Assembly: GCA_030447905.1 (NCBI GenBank)
Contig: JAUJNZ010000007.1
Coordinates: 64,263 to 128,262, forward strand
DNA from: Thermoleophilaceae bacterium
GTDB taxonomy: Bacteria > Actinomycetota > Thermoleophilia > Solirubrobacterales > Thermoleophilaceae
Reading direction: 5' to 3'
Length of the DNA: 64,000 nt
Below, piece after piece: positions 1 through 7,620 of this stretch. Numbering within the stretch: position 1 is the first letter of the stretch; each line of letters starts with the position of its first letter. The notes beneath the pieces were generated by a model. The model was not told where the DNA came from, made no database searches, and worked only from the letters and a program-made list of their open reading frames with translations. The translations under genes were made by a program, and so were the position numbers.

Positions 1-267
1 CGGCGCGATGTCGCCCTCGAGCGCCTCGACGACCTCGGCCATCGAGATCGCCTCGGCCGGGCGGGCGAGTCTGTAGCCCCCGTGGGCGCCGCGGCGGCTC
101 GCCACGAGGCCGGCGCGGCGCAGGCGCGCCACCAGGTGCTCGAGGTAGGCGAGCGGCAGCCCCTCGGCCGTCGCGATCGCCCCGAGCGCCACCGGCCCGG
201 CGCCGGCGCGGCCGGCGAGGTGGGCCATTACGCGCACGCCGTACTCGGCTTTGGTGGAGAACATCAT
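1..267 (-). CDS. Rrf2-family transcriptional regulator, N-terminal part
   Basis: The gene runs off the left edge, so only the first 89 residues are visible. They begin MMFSTKAEYGVRVMAHLA and continue through a winged helix-turn-helix with the family hallmark LEHLVARLRRAGLVASRRG followed by GGYRLARP. This is the usual start of Rrf2/IscR/NsrR/CymR regulators, which often sense Fe-S clusters, NO or cysteine status. Any ligand Cys residues would lie beyond the edge, so the signal cannot be named. A GGTAGG palindrome lies just upstream, suggesting autoregulation. Two consecutive ATG codons (267 and 264) could serve as start. Confidence 0.85.
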   Translation of the reverse strand, partial: MMFSTKAEYGVRVMAHLAGRAGAGPVALGAIATAEGLPLAYLEHLVARLRRAGLVASRRGAHGGYRLARPAEAISMAEVVEALEGDIAP

Positions 268-275
268 CGGGTCGA

Positions 276-298
276 ATACCTACCTGCGGGGTAGGATA
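276..298. promoter_or_regulatory. Candidate Rrf2 operator overlapping a -10 box
   Basis: Arms CCTACC (279-284) and GGTAGG (290-295) form a perfect 6-base inverted repeat with a 5-base spacer, flanked by AT-rich ends. The site is 9 bases upstream of the Rrf2 start. On the minus strand it contains TATCCT (298-293), a plausible -10 element, so a bound repressor would block that gene. The operator role is inferred from position. Confidence 0.5.
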
Positions 299-358
299 CT
301 CGTCCGGCTAGTCCGACTCAACCAGGCGGCACGGGGTGGTACCCGCGCGCTGTTCGCG

Positions 359-1414
359 TCAGCTCGTCGTTACCGCGCGCTCCGCCGCCTCGAGCACGCC
401 CTTGCGGGCCTTGTGGCGACGCTCGTACTCACGCACCTCGCGCGCCTCGTCGTCGTCGGCGTCGCGCACGCGCGACTCGATCTCCTCGGCGTTCTGCTCG
501 TCGTAGCCGGCCCAGGGAGCGTCGCCCTGCAGCGAGTCGATCTTCGAGAGGATCGTTTTGCGGTTGCCGTGGCGGCGCTCGTAGGCGTCGACCTGAGCGA
601 GCTCGACCTGGCTCAGGCGCGGCAGCCGCTCGACGATCTCGCCGGCCTTGAGCGAGTCGTAGTCGGCGAGCGGCAGGTCGTCCTCGCTGGCCACCGTGCC
701 GCGGGCCTCGCCCTCGACGGCCTCCACGCCGGGGACCCGGCGAGCCTCCTTGGCGGTGCTCGTGACCTTCCGCGCGGCCCCCTCGGCCTGCTGGGCCGCT
801 CCGCCGGCAAGGCTCGAGGCGGCCCGTGAGGCGGCCTCGGCGGCCTCCTCGGCGGCGTGGACAGCTCCCACCTCGGAGGTGGCGTAGGCCTTGCGTCCGT
901 AGACCTCGGCCCCGACGGCGTCGCGCGCGAGGTGGGGGATCTCCTCGCGCAGGCCGGCGAGCATCTCCTCCTCCTCCGCGCGGTGATCGGCCGCCAGCTC
1001 GGCCGTGACCTCGTCCGCCAGCTCGAGGGCGACCTGCTCGAGGGCGTCGTAGGTGGCGATCTCGAGCGCCTCGGTCGCGCACTCGTCCTTGGCGTTCTTG
1101 AGCAGCTTCTCCTCGCCACCGCCACCGCGCAACAGGTCGATCGGACCCTTGCCGAGGGCGAGCACCTGGCCGAGCAGGCTCTGGAAGGCGCCCACGCCGG
1201 TCTGAACCAGGCTTTTGCCGACCCCGAGCTCGGCCAGCCGTCGCTCGAGCCGGTCGGCCTGGCGGCGGGTGACGTCCAGATGGTCGTCGAGGAGGCTTCG
1301 GTAGCTGCCCTCCGGCGTCATCGCGATGTGCGCCCGCAGCGTGCTGACGAGCGCGAGCTCGGTCGCGTGGGCCTCGTTGAGGTACTGGATTATCATGTCC
1401 TCGGACCTGCTCAT
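359..1414 (-). CDS. DUF892 (YciE/YciF-like) ferritin-like protein with tandem C-terminal repeats
   Basis: 351 residues. The N-terminal 170 or so (IIQYLNEAHATELALVSTLR, then long Glu/Ala-rich helices with an HRAEEEEM segment) resemble the YciF/DUF892 four-helix ferritin-like family linked to stress responses. The middle is an Ala-rich linker. The C-terminus holds two related units of about 50 residues, DYDSLKAGEIVERL...YERRHGNRKTIL and GYDEQNAEEIESRV...YERRHKARKGVL, sharing the pattern YD-x(4)-EI-x(n)-YERRH-x2-RK. An AG-rich stretch upstream (GAGGAG) may serve as ribosome binding site. It faces the same way as the genes on both sides. The exact function is unknown. Confidence 0.8.
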   Translation of the reverse strand: MSRSEDMIIQYLNEAHATELALVSTLRAHIAMTPEGSYRSLLDDHLDVTRRQADRLERRLAELGVGKSLVQTGVGAFQSLLGQVLALGKGPIDLLRGGGGEEKLLKNAKDECATEALEIATYDALEQVALELADEVTAELAADHRAEEEEMLAGLREEIPHLARDAVGAEVYGRKAYATSEVGAVHAAEEAAEAASRAASSLAGGAAQQAEGAARKVTSTAKEARRVPGVEAVEGEARGTVASEDDLPLADYDSLKAGEIVERLPRLSQVELAQVDAYERRHGNRKTILSKIDSLQGDAPWAGYDEQNAEEIESRVRDADDDEAREVREYERRHKARKGVLEAAERAVTTS

Positions 1415-1496
1415 CGGAGGCTGCGCGTCTCCTCGATTCGGGTGCGAAGCGGAGCCTTCCCGCTCCCCCCGGCCGCGAAACGGGGCCGACGGAGAG

Positions 1497-2303
1497 CTAC
1501 CCCGCCGCCTCGACCCACTCGCGCGGCACCTCGTCGCGCTTCTCGGCCACCATCGCCACGTAGTGCAGTGGGTCGCCGTGCACGGAGAGCCGATGGCGGT
1601 AGTGGGTCTCGTCGCGGTGCTCGAGGATGCCCTCGTCGAGCATGCACCGGATCAGCTTCGAGAAGCCGCTCTCCTCCTCCTCGAGGAAGCGATCCTTGAT
1701 GTTGAAGGCAACCCAACCGTGATCGGTGATGAGGTTGAACGCCTCGGCGAAGGCCAGGGGCGGGATGTCGCCGAAGCCGAGCGCGGCCACGGTGACCAGG
1801 GTGTTGAGCTCTCGCCGCTGGAGGTCGCGCCGGACGTCCCTTGGCATCGCCGTCAGGTCGACCGTGTGGTAAGCGTCGTAGACGCCCGGACGGTCTCGCT
1901 CGGCGGCCATCTCGGCCTCTTCGATGATGTCGACGCCCACGAGGGTGCGTGCCCCCAGAGCCTGGAGCTCCTCGCCGACCATGCCGTTCCCGGCTCCGAC
2001 GTCGAGCACCCGCAGATCGGAGGCGTCGCCGTCTGTCTCCTCGAGCTGCTTGTGCAGGAGCCCGCAGACCGTGCGGGGCGAGTCGCACTTGAGCTCGGCG
2101 TAGAAGAGCTGCTCGTAGAGGCCCGGGATCGAGTAGACGGCGTGATAGTCGTGGAACCGGAAGCGGCGCCAACCCGCCGCGAGCCGGACCTCGCACCATT
2201 CCTCGTCCTGGTCGACGGCCGCGCCGTTGCGGGCGGGAAAGCGGATCTCAAAGCTCCGTTCGCCGGCGCGCTCGTCGGCCTCGAGGATCTCCTTGGTGCT
2301 CAA
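1497..2303 (-). CDS. Class I SAM-dependent methyltransferase
   Basis: 268 residues when started at the TTG at 2303. I prefer that start because AAGGAG (2315-2310) sits 6 bases ahead, whereas the longer frame to 2411 adds a low-complexity Arg/Ala-rich stretch. Motif I is clear (LRVLDVGAGNGMVGEEL), followed by an acidic loop (LVGVDI) at the end of beta-2, as in Rossmann-fold methyltransferases. The N-terminal WCEVRLAAGWRRFRFHDY segment is distinctive, but I cannot assign a substrate. It stands between the DUF892 gene and sco1 with no evident pathway partner. Confidence 0.75.
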   Translation of the reverse strand: MSTKEILEADERAGERSFEIRFPARNGAAVDQDEEWCEVRLAAGWRRFRFHDYHAVYSIPGLYEQLFYAELKCDSPRTVCGLLHKQLEETDGDASDLRVLDVGAGNGMVGEELQALGARTLVGVDIIEEAEMAAERDRPGVYDAYHTVDLTAMPRDVRRDLQRRELNTLVTVAALGFGDIPPLAFAEAFNLITDHGWVAFNIKDRFLEEEESGFSKLIRCMLDEGILEHRDETHYRHRLSVHGDPLHYVAMVAEKRDEVPREWVEAAG

Positions 2304-2468
2304 AAGCGTCTCCTTGCCTTGGTGACAGAAACGCCGCGCCGCCCAACTGGGTCCGTGGCGCGGGCGGGCCGCTCGGCCCTCCGCACGCGCCGGCTCCCCA
2401 GCGTCCGGCATGCACGGCCCTGCTCAATGCACCGGGAAAGATTACCGCTAATAAGAGAGGAGGGTGGC

Positions 2469-2503
2469 GCGGGGGGCCGAGCGGCCGCCCTAGCGGCCCC
2501 CGC
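2469..2503 (-). terminator. GC-rich hairpin after the SCO1-like gene
   Basis: GCGGGGGGCC (2469-2478) can pair with GGCCCCCGC (2495-2503) with one bulged base. The helix lies directly after the SCO1 stop codon. On the minus-strand transcript it is followed by a pyrimidine-rich stretch rather than a clean T-run, so terminator function is likely but not certain. Confidence 0.4.
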
Positions 2504-3163
2504 TCAGCCCGCGGCTGGTCTGCCGCGCGCCTCGGCGAGCAGGGTGCGAGCGTCCTTGGCGAGACGCTCCGGGGTGAGCTGGTCGATGGGGAAGCCGACC
2601 CGCTGGTAGCCGCGCGCGTCGACCAGGACCGTCCGGGCCTGGTGCTCCACGCCGGCGACCTGAGGCTGGATGGCGAAGCCCTTCCAGAGCGGCTCGAGCT
2701 CCTTGCGCGAGCCGAGGGCGATGTCCATGCGGCCGACCATGCCCTGCTTACGCAGAAAGCGCCGGGCGTTCGCCGGAGTGTCGGCCGCGGGCTTGACCGC
2801 GACCGCGAGAACGGGCAGGTCCGCGCCCAGGCGGTCGAGCCCGAGCTTGATCTGCTGGGCCTGGGCGGGACAGCTCTCCTCGCAGGTCGTGTAGAGGAAG
2901 GTGACGACGGCCGGCCGCCCGCGCAGCGCGCGCATGCTCACGCGCTCGCCGTCCTGGTCGCGGAGCCTGAAGTCGGGGGCGCGTACGCCGGGAGGCATGA
3001 GCGAGCCCTCGAAGCGCTCGGCCCGCGGCGTGCGGGTGAGCCCGGAGGTCCCGGTCGAGCCGGTGTCCACGCTCGCGATCCGCTGACCCGCCACGCCGAT
3101 CGCTATGCCTGCCACCGACATCAGGCCCACGGCGAACAGGGCGATTACGGCGCGACGACGCAC
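2504..3163 (-). CDS. SCO1/SenC-family copper chaperone
   Basis: 219 residues with an N-terminal membrane anchor (about residues 5-26) and a thioredoxin-fold domain outside the membrane. The copper ligands of the family are visible: CEESC (Cys94, Cys98) and His174 in GVEHQARTVLVD. SCO proteins load copper into the CuA site of cytochrome oxidase subunit II, and two such subunits are encoded at 46-60 kb. The GTG start at 3163 has TAACCT (3175-3170) 6 bases ahead, consistent with a leaderless transcript. It is divergent from the rhodanese-E1 gene. Confidence 0.9.
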   Translation of the reverse strand: MRRRAVIALFAVGLMSVAGIAIGVAGQRIASVDTGSTGTSGLTRTPRAERFEGSLMPPGVRAPDFRLRDQDGERVSMRALRGRPAVVTFLYTTCEESCPAQAQQIKLGLDRLGADLPVLAVAVKPAADTPANARRFLRKQGMVGRMDIALGSRKELEPLWKGFAIQPQVAGVEHQARTVLVDARGYQRVGFPIDQLTPERLAKDARTLLAEARGRPAAG

Positions 3164-3244
3164 GGGCTCAGGTTATCGTCGGAGCGCGGCTCCCGGGTGG
3201 TTGACAGCCCGGTCGGGCGGGTCCGGGCGCTCCGGCCACGCCGC

Positions 3245-3259
3245 TATACTTTATGAAGC
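3245..3259 (+). promoter_or_regulatory. Shared 15-base sulfur-gene motif, copy 1, with embedded -10 TATACT
   Basis: TAT-ACTT-TATG-AAGC lies 34 bases before the rhodanese-E1 start. Its left end, TATACT (3245-3250), matches five of six bases of a sigma-70 -10 box. The ACTT/AAGC arms form an imperfect inverted repeat with a 4-base spacer. The same pattern precedes cysM (6284-6298) and trxB (62437-62451). Confidence 0.55.
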
Positions 3260-3293
3260 AATAAGGCGATCGGATTTGAGGAGATTTCGAGCG

Positions 3294-4517
3294 ATGGCAA
3301 GCGGCGCGGAGCTCATCCGCCAGGTCAAGGAGCGCATCAGCGAGGTCGACCCGCGCGAGGTGCGCGAGCGCCTCGACGGCTCGCCGAGCGGCGTGAGCGC
3401 CAACGGCTCCGGTCCCGGTGGCCAGCCCCCCGTGGTCGTCGACGTGCGCGAGCAGCACGAGTTCGAGGAGAGTCACATCCCGGGGGCGGTGCACGTCCCG
3501 CGCGGGCACCTCGAGTCCCGGATCGAGGGCGCCAGCGCGGACCGCTCGCGGCCAATCGTGCTCTACTGCGCCTCGGGCAACCGCTCCGCGCTCGCCGCCG
3601 ACACGCTCGAGCGCCAGCTCGGCTACGAGCACGTCGAGTCGATGACCGGCGGTATCACCCTCTGGAAGGACCGCGGCTACGACGTCGAGGTCCCGCGCGC
3701 GCTGACCACCGAGCAGCGCAGCCGCTACTCGCGCCATCTGCTGCTGCCAGAGGTCGGCCTCGAGGGCCAGATCAAGCTGCTCGAGTCGAAGGTCCTGCTG
3801 CTCGGCGCGGGGGGGCTCGGCTCGCCGGTGGCCCTCTACCTCGCGGCAGCCGGAGTCGGACGGCTCGGCCTCGTCGACGACGACGTGGTCGACGTTTCGA
3901 ACCTCCAGCGCCAGGTCATCCACACCGGCACGCGCGTCGGCGAGCCGAAGGTCGACTCCGCCGAGAAGGCGATCCGCGACCTAAACCCCGACGTCGAGGT
4001 CGTCAAGTACAACGCCCGCCTCGACGCCTCGAACATCATGGAGATCATCGAGGGCTACGACGTGATCGTCGACGGCGTCGACAACTTCCCGACGCGGTAT
4101 CTCCTCAACGATGCGACGGTGCGGCTGCAGATCCCCGTCGTATCGGCCTCGATCCTCGGCTTCGACGGCCAGCTCGCGGTGTTCAAGCCCTACGACGGCC
4201 CCTGCTACCGCTGCCTCTACCCGACTCCGCCACCGTCTGAGCTCGCGCCCTCCTGCGGGGCCAACGGCGTGCTCGGCGTCCTGCCGGGGACGATGGGGCT
4301 CCTCCAGGCCACCGAGGTGATCAAGCTCGTGACCGGCTCGGGCGATCCGCTTGTCGGGCGCCTGGTCCTCTACGACGCCCTGGCCACGGCCTTCACCGAC
4401 CTCAAGGTGCGGCGCGACCCCGAGTGCCCGATCTGCTCGCGGGATCCCGACTCGATCTCCGAGGAGGAGATGGGCGTGTTCCCGGATTACGAGGCCTTCT
4501 GCGCGGCGGCGGGCTGA
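3294..4517 (+). CDS. Sulfurtransferase-activating enzyme: N-terminal rhodanese fused to ThiF/MoeB-type E1
   Basis: 407 residues. Residues 45-135 are a rhodanese domain with the active-site loop CASGNRS (Cys92). Residues 140-405 are an E1-like adenylyltransferase with GAGGLG (171-176) for ATP, a zinc site from CYRC (304, 307) and CPIC (378, 381), and the conserved CGANGVLGVLPG loop (Cys321). Such enzymes adenylate the C-terminal Gly-Gly of a sulfur carrier and convert it to thiocarboxylate. The likely partner is CysO at 4814. The mycobacterial counterpart MoeZ carries its rhodanese at the C-terminus; here the order is reversed. Start chosen for GAGGAGA 9 bases upstream. Confidence 0.92.
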   Translation: MASGAELIRQVKERISEVDPREVRERLDGSPSGVSANGSGPGGQPPVVVDVREQHEFEESHIPGAVHVPRGHLESRIEGASADRSRPIVLYCASGNRSALAADTLERQLGYEHVESMTGGITLWKDRGYDVEVPRALTTEQRSRYSRHLLLPEVGLEGQIKLLESKVLLLGAGGLGSPVALYLAAAGVGRLGLVDDDVVDVSNLQRQVIHTGTRVGEPKVDSAEKAIRDLNPDVEVVKYNARLDASNIMEIIEGYDVIVDGVDNFPTRYLLNDATVRLQIPVVSASILGFDGQLAVFKPYDGPCYRCLYPTPPPSELAPSCGANGVLGVLPGTMGLLQATEVIKLVTGSGDPLVGRLVLYDALATAFTDLKVRRDPECPICSRDPDSISEEEMGVFPDYEAFCAAAG

Positions 4518-4813
4518 GGCCGCGCCGAATCCGCGCTGATCGGCCGCGGGCTCGCTCGTGCCTCGACTTCGGTGGGTTGGAGTAGAGGACCTGTCGAGCC
4601 CTCCTCTGAGCGTCGAAGCCGACCGTCCCCTGGAATCCCCTCATGATGAGGAGGTTCGCCCGCTCCTTGCCGTCCTCCTCGATCGTCTGGTCGGTGACAT
4701 CAGCATTGCCGCGATCGAGCGAGACCGAAGCGGGAGCCGCCCTGGCATCGGCGCCCCAACGGACCACCATCCGCGCTTCCCTCGCCGAAGGGAGCGCTAA
4801 CGTCCGCGTCCCC
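4518..4813. other. Gap between the E1 gene and cysO, no convincing gene
   Basis: About 300 bases with open frames on both strands but no recognisable domain. A minus-strand frame (about 4700-4560) reads DGKERANLLIMRGF, which faintly recalls the ANxxLLRG motif of archaeal-type phosphoglycerate mutase. The match ends there, so at most this is a decayed remnant. Near the right end, TAACGT (4798-4803) lies 10 bases before the cysO start and may be its -10 box. Confidence 0.3.
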
Positions 4814-5086
4814 ATGAGCACCGTAAAGATCCCGCCGGTCCTCCGGGCCTCCACGGGTGGAGAGCGGGAGGTCGCCGCCGAGGGTGCCAACGTCGGCGAT
4901 GTGCTGCGCTCGCTCGCCCGCCAGCACCCCGCGACCGAGTCCCAGCTCTTCGCCCAGGACGGAAGCCTCAACCGCTATGTCAACGTCTACCTGAACGACG
5001 AGGACGTGAGGGTGCTCGATGGGCTCGAGACGCCCGTGCGCGAGCGCGACACGCTCGTGATCCTGCCGGCGATGGCCGGCGGCTGA
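4814..5086 (+). CDS. cysO: CysO-like ubiquitin-fold sulfur carrier protein
   Basis: 90 residues, close to the usual length of MoaD/ThiS/CysO carriers. It starts MSTVKIPPVLRASTGG and ends ILPAMAGG, with the required C-terminal Gly-Gly. In mycobacteria the CysO thiocarboxylate donates sulfide to CysM, and Mec then releases cysteine. The E1 enzyme lies upstream, and CysM and Mec lie downstream on the same strand. Longer in-frame starts exist, but the extra sequence is not conserved-looking. Confidence 0.9.
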   Translation: MSTVKIPPVLRASTGGEREVAAEGANVGDVLRSLARQHPATESQLFAQDGSLNRYVNVYLNDEDVRVLDGLETPVRERDTLVILPAMAGG

Positions 5087-5227
5087 TCTCCTGCCAGACG
5101 CACCGCCTCAGGTGGATGAGTAGGTAGGCGGCGAACGCGTTGGTCCGCCGTTCGACCTCGTGAGGCAAAGCTGGCCGTCGCCGAAGATCGGGGCGCCGGC
5201 CGGCGAAACAGCCCGCCGCCGCGGCTC

Positions 5228-6274
5228 GTGCCCTCGCTCGCCGCTGCCGCGGTGTGCGGGGTTGTGGGGGTGGTCGCCCAGGTCGCGGGCCTTCCCGCTC
5301 CATGGCTTATCGCCGGGCTGCTCGGTGGACTGGCGGTCGCAGCGACGCGATCGGCGGCGCCGGCGCTCCCGCGCCCGCTCGTCGTGTTCTCGCGGGCGGC
5401 GGTCGGCGTGGCCATCGGCGCTCAGGTCCGTCCGGAGGCGCTGATCGGCGTGGGCGGTGCGTGGTGGCCGGTTCTCGTCGTCGTCGCCCTGACGCTCGCC
5501 TCGAGCGTCGTGGTGGCGCTCGTCGTCGCTCGCCTGACCGACCTTGACCGCCTGACCGCTGTGATCGGGATGCTGCCGGGCGCCGCGCCCGCCCTGATCG
5601 CGCTCGGGGACGAACTCGGGGCGGATGGCCGCCTGGTGGCGACCATGCAGTTCGGACGCGTCCTGCTCGTCGTCGCCTCGGTGCCGCCGCTCGCCCTCCT
5701 GCTCAGGTCCGGGGCCGCACCCGCGGTGGACGGGGGAGCGGGCGCGGCCGCGGTGGGCGGCTCGCCGAGTGGACTCGAGCCCTTCCTGACCGCGGTCGGC
5801 ATCGCGGTGGCCGGGGCGCTTCTGGCCAAGGTCGCTCGCGCACCCGCGGGGACACTGGTCGGGCCGCTCCTCCTCGGCGCGGCGGCGAGCGTGACCGGCG
5901 TCGTCTCGATCGCCGTCCCGCCGCCCGTCGCCGACGTGGCGTTCGCTCTGGTGGGCGCGACGGTCGGTCTGCGCTTCGACCGGGAGTCGCTGCACCACGC
6001 CGGCCGGCTCGCGCCGGCGATGGCCGGAGGCGTCATCGGGGTCATCGCCGCGAGCGCGGCGATCGGCGCGCTCTTGCTCGGGGTCCTCGCCACCGATCCT
6101 TTGTCCGCCTACCTCGCCACGACGCCAGGCGGTATCAGCGGCGTGCTCGCCGCCGCCTTCGACAGCGACGCCGACCTGACCATCGTCGTCGCCGTGCAGA
6201 CGCTGCGGCTCGTGCTGCTGGCGCTGGTCGCGCCGTTTGCGGCCCGTTTCCTGCGGGTAGGGGCGGCCATCTGA
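5228..6274 (+). CDS. AbrB-family (PF05145-like) integral membrane protein
   Basis: 348 residues, almost entirely hydrophobic helices, with the internal two-fold repeat seen in this family: LPAPWLIAGLLGGLAVA in the first half and a related segment in the second, plus TTPGGISGVLAAAF near the end. The family is often mislabelled 'ammonia monooxygenase' or 'transcriptional regulator'; its substrate is unknown. Its place between cysO and cysM makes a sulfur-compound or amino-acid transport role possible, but that is guilt by association. The GTG start at 5228 is the best available; no strong ribosome binding site is visible. Confidence 0.75.
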   Translation: MPSLAAAAVCGVVGVVAQVAGLPAPWLIAGLLGGLAVAATRSAAPALPRPLVVFSRAAVGVAIGAQVRPEALIGVGGAWWPVLVVVALTLASSVVVALVVARLTDLDRLTAVIGMLPGAAPALIALGDELGADGRLVATMQFGRVLLVVASVPPLALLLRSGAAPAVDGGAGAAAVGGSPSGLEPFLTAVGIAVAGALLAKVARAPAGTLVGPLLLGAAASVTGVVSIAVPPPVADVAFALVGATVGLRFDRESLHHAGRLAPAMAGGVIGVIAASAAIGALLLGVLATDPLSAYLATTPGGISGVLAAAFDSDADLTIVVAVQTLRLVLLALVAPFAARFLRVGAAI

Positions 6275-6283
6275 GTCCACCGA

Positions 6284-6298
6284 TATCGTTTCTGAAGT
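6284..6298 (+). promoter_or_regulatory. Shared 15-base sulfur-gene motif, copy 2, overlapping the cysM start
   Basis: TAT-CGTT-TCTG-AAGT. The TATCGT at 6284-6289 is 7 bases before the GTG at 6297, so transcription could begin at the start codon itself. The motif's last two bases overlap that codon, and a bound protein would cover the transcription start. Confidence 0.5.
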
Positions 6299-7271
6299 GA
6301 TGCTCGGGCCCGACCTCGAGAATCGCCCCTGCGGGGGTCGCTATTCGGACATCGTGCGGGCGATCGGCCACACCCCCCTGGTCGAGCTCAAGCGCCTCTC
6401 GCCCAAGCCGGGCGTGCGCATCTACGCCAAGCTCGAGTCGCACAACCCGACCGGCTCGCTCAAGGACCGGGTGGCCCGCGCTCTGATCGAGGACGCCGAG
6501 GAGCACGGCCTGATCCGCCCCGGCCAGACCATCCTCGAGCCGACCTCGGGCAACACGGGGATCTCGCTGGCCATGATCTGCTCGCGCAAGGGCTATCCGC
6601 TCAAGGTCGTCATGCCCGACAACGTGACCGAGGAGCGCGTCCGGCTGCTGCGCATGTACGGAGCCGAGATCGTCTACTCACCCGGCGAGCAGGGCTCAAA
6701 CGGGGCGGTGGCGATGGCACTCGACATGGTCGGCGCGGACGCGTCCTACTACATGCCCTACCAGTACGGCAACGAGGCCAACCCGCGCGCCCACTACGAG
6801 GGCACCGCGGTCGAGATCCTCGAGGAGCTCGACGAGGTCAGGATCTTCGTGGCCGGCCTCGGGACGGGCGGGACCCTGATGGGCCACGCGCGGCGCTTCA
6901 AGGAGGAGGACGCCGAGACCAGGATCGTCGCCGCCGAGCCGCTTCAGGGGGAGCTCGTGCAGGGGCTGCGCTCCCTCGATGACGGCTTCATCCCGCCGAT
7001 CATCGACCTTTCGCTGGTCGACCGCAAGATCTTCGTCTCCAACCGCGACGCGGTGGTGTGGACGAAGCACCTGCTCGCCGAGGAGGGTCTTTTCGCCGGT
7101 GTATCGAGCGGCGCGATCGCCAAGATCGCGGTGCGCGTAGCGTCTGAGATCGACGAGGGGAACGTGGTCTTCGTCGTCTGCGACGACGGCTGGCGCTATC
7201 TGTCCTCGGGCGTCTACACCAAGCCGCTCGAGGAAATCGAGGAGGCGATCGAGACCACGACGTTCTGGTAG
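6297..7271 (+). CDS. cysM: CysM-type cysteine synthase (CysO-thiocarboxylate dependent by context)
   Basis: 324 residues of a fold-type II PLP enzyme. The PLP lysine is in NPTGSLKDR (Lys56), the substrate loop is EPTSGNTGIS, and the phosphate-binding glycines are in GLGTGGTLMG. The family makes cysteine from O-acetyl- or O-phosphoserine. Linkage to cysO, the E1 and mec argues for the protein-bound thiocarboxylate as sulfur donor, as shown for Mycobacterium tuberculosis CysM; the C-terminal tail (...ETTTFW) is of that type. Either GTG 6297 or ATG 6300 could be the start; the former fits a leaderless message. Confidence 0.92.
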   Translation: MMLGPDLENRPCGGRYSDIVRAIGHTPLVELKRLSPKPGVRIYAKLESHNPTGSLKDRVARALIEDAEEHGLIRPGQTILEPTSGNTGISLAMICSRKGYPLKVVMPDNVTEERVRLLRMYGAEIVYSPGEQGSNGAVAMALDMVGADASYYMPYQYGNEANPRAHYEGTAVEILEELDEVRIFVAGLGTGGTLMGHARRFKEEDAETRIVAAEPLQGELVQGLRSLDDGFIPPIIDLSLVDRKIFVSNRDAVVWTKHLLAEEGLFAGVSSGAIAKIAVRVASEIDEGNVVFVVCDDGWRYLSSGVYTKPLEEIEEAIETTTFW

Positions 7272-7278
7272 GAGGCTC

Positions 7279-7548
7279 CTAGGCCTCGGGACCGCCTCCG
7301 GCCAGCGCCCTCTCGCGCTCCTCGAGCCGGCGCTCTCGAGCGGCGAGATCGCGCTCGCGCTCCAGCTCGTCGTCGAGCTCGTCCTCGTCGTCACCGTGGT
7401 CGGAGCTCGTGGCGCCGCTGAGCGCGCCCTTGAACTCGCGCAGCCCACGGCCGACCGACCGCCCGAGGTCGGGCAGCCGCTTCGGGCCGAGCACCACCAG
7501 GGCGATGATCAGCACGATGACGATCTCGAGCGGGCCGATGTTGGGCAT
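7279..7548 (-). CDS. tatA: TatA/Hcf106 twin-arginine translocase subunit
   Basis: 89 residues: a single N-terminal membrane helix (PLEIVIVLIIALVVLGPKRLPDLGRSVGRGLREFK, split here by the family's GPKRLP hinge), then an amphipathic helix and a charged Glu/Asp/Arg-rich tail. This is the standard architecture of TatA, which forms the pore for folded proteins. It converges on cysM with only 7 bases between stop codons. No TatB or TatC gene is in the window. Confidence 0.92.
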   Translation of the reverse strand: MPNIGPLEIVIVLIIALVVLGPKRLPDLGRSVGRGLREFKGALSGATSSDHGDDEDELDDELERERDLAARERRLEERERALAGGGPEA

Positions 7549-7620
7549 GGCGTCGAGCGCAAGGGTACGCGACCTGGCCCCGCCGCGGCTACCTCCGGGC
7601 GCGGACTACGCTTGCTCGAC

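Noticed and set aside
3201-3206. TTGACA as a -35 box for the rhodanese-E1 gene
   Set aside because: It lies 38 bases before TATACT (3245), far from the 17 required, and no -10 stands at the correct distance.
4560-4700. Minus-strand remnant resembling phosphoglycerate mutase
   Set aside because: Only a 14-residue resemblance (DGKERANLLIMRGF); the flanking residues do not match, so no pseudogene is called.
5087-5227. A possible tRNA around GTTCGACCTC
   Set aside because: No acceptor stem, anticodon stem or CCA end can be drawn around it.
5108-6280. A 390-codon minus-strand frame opposite the AbrB-like gene
   Set aside because: Arg/Asp/His-rich antisense reading; the plus strand encodes a clear multi-helix membrane protein.
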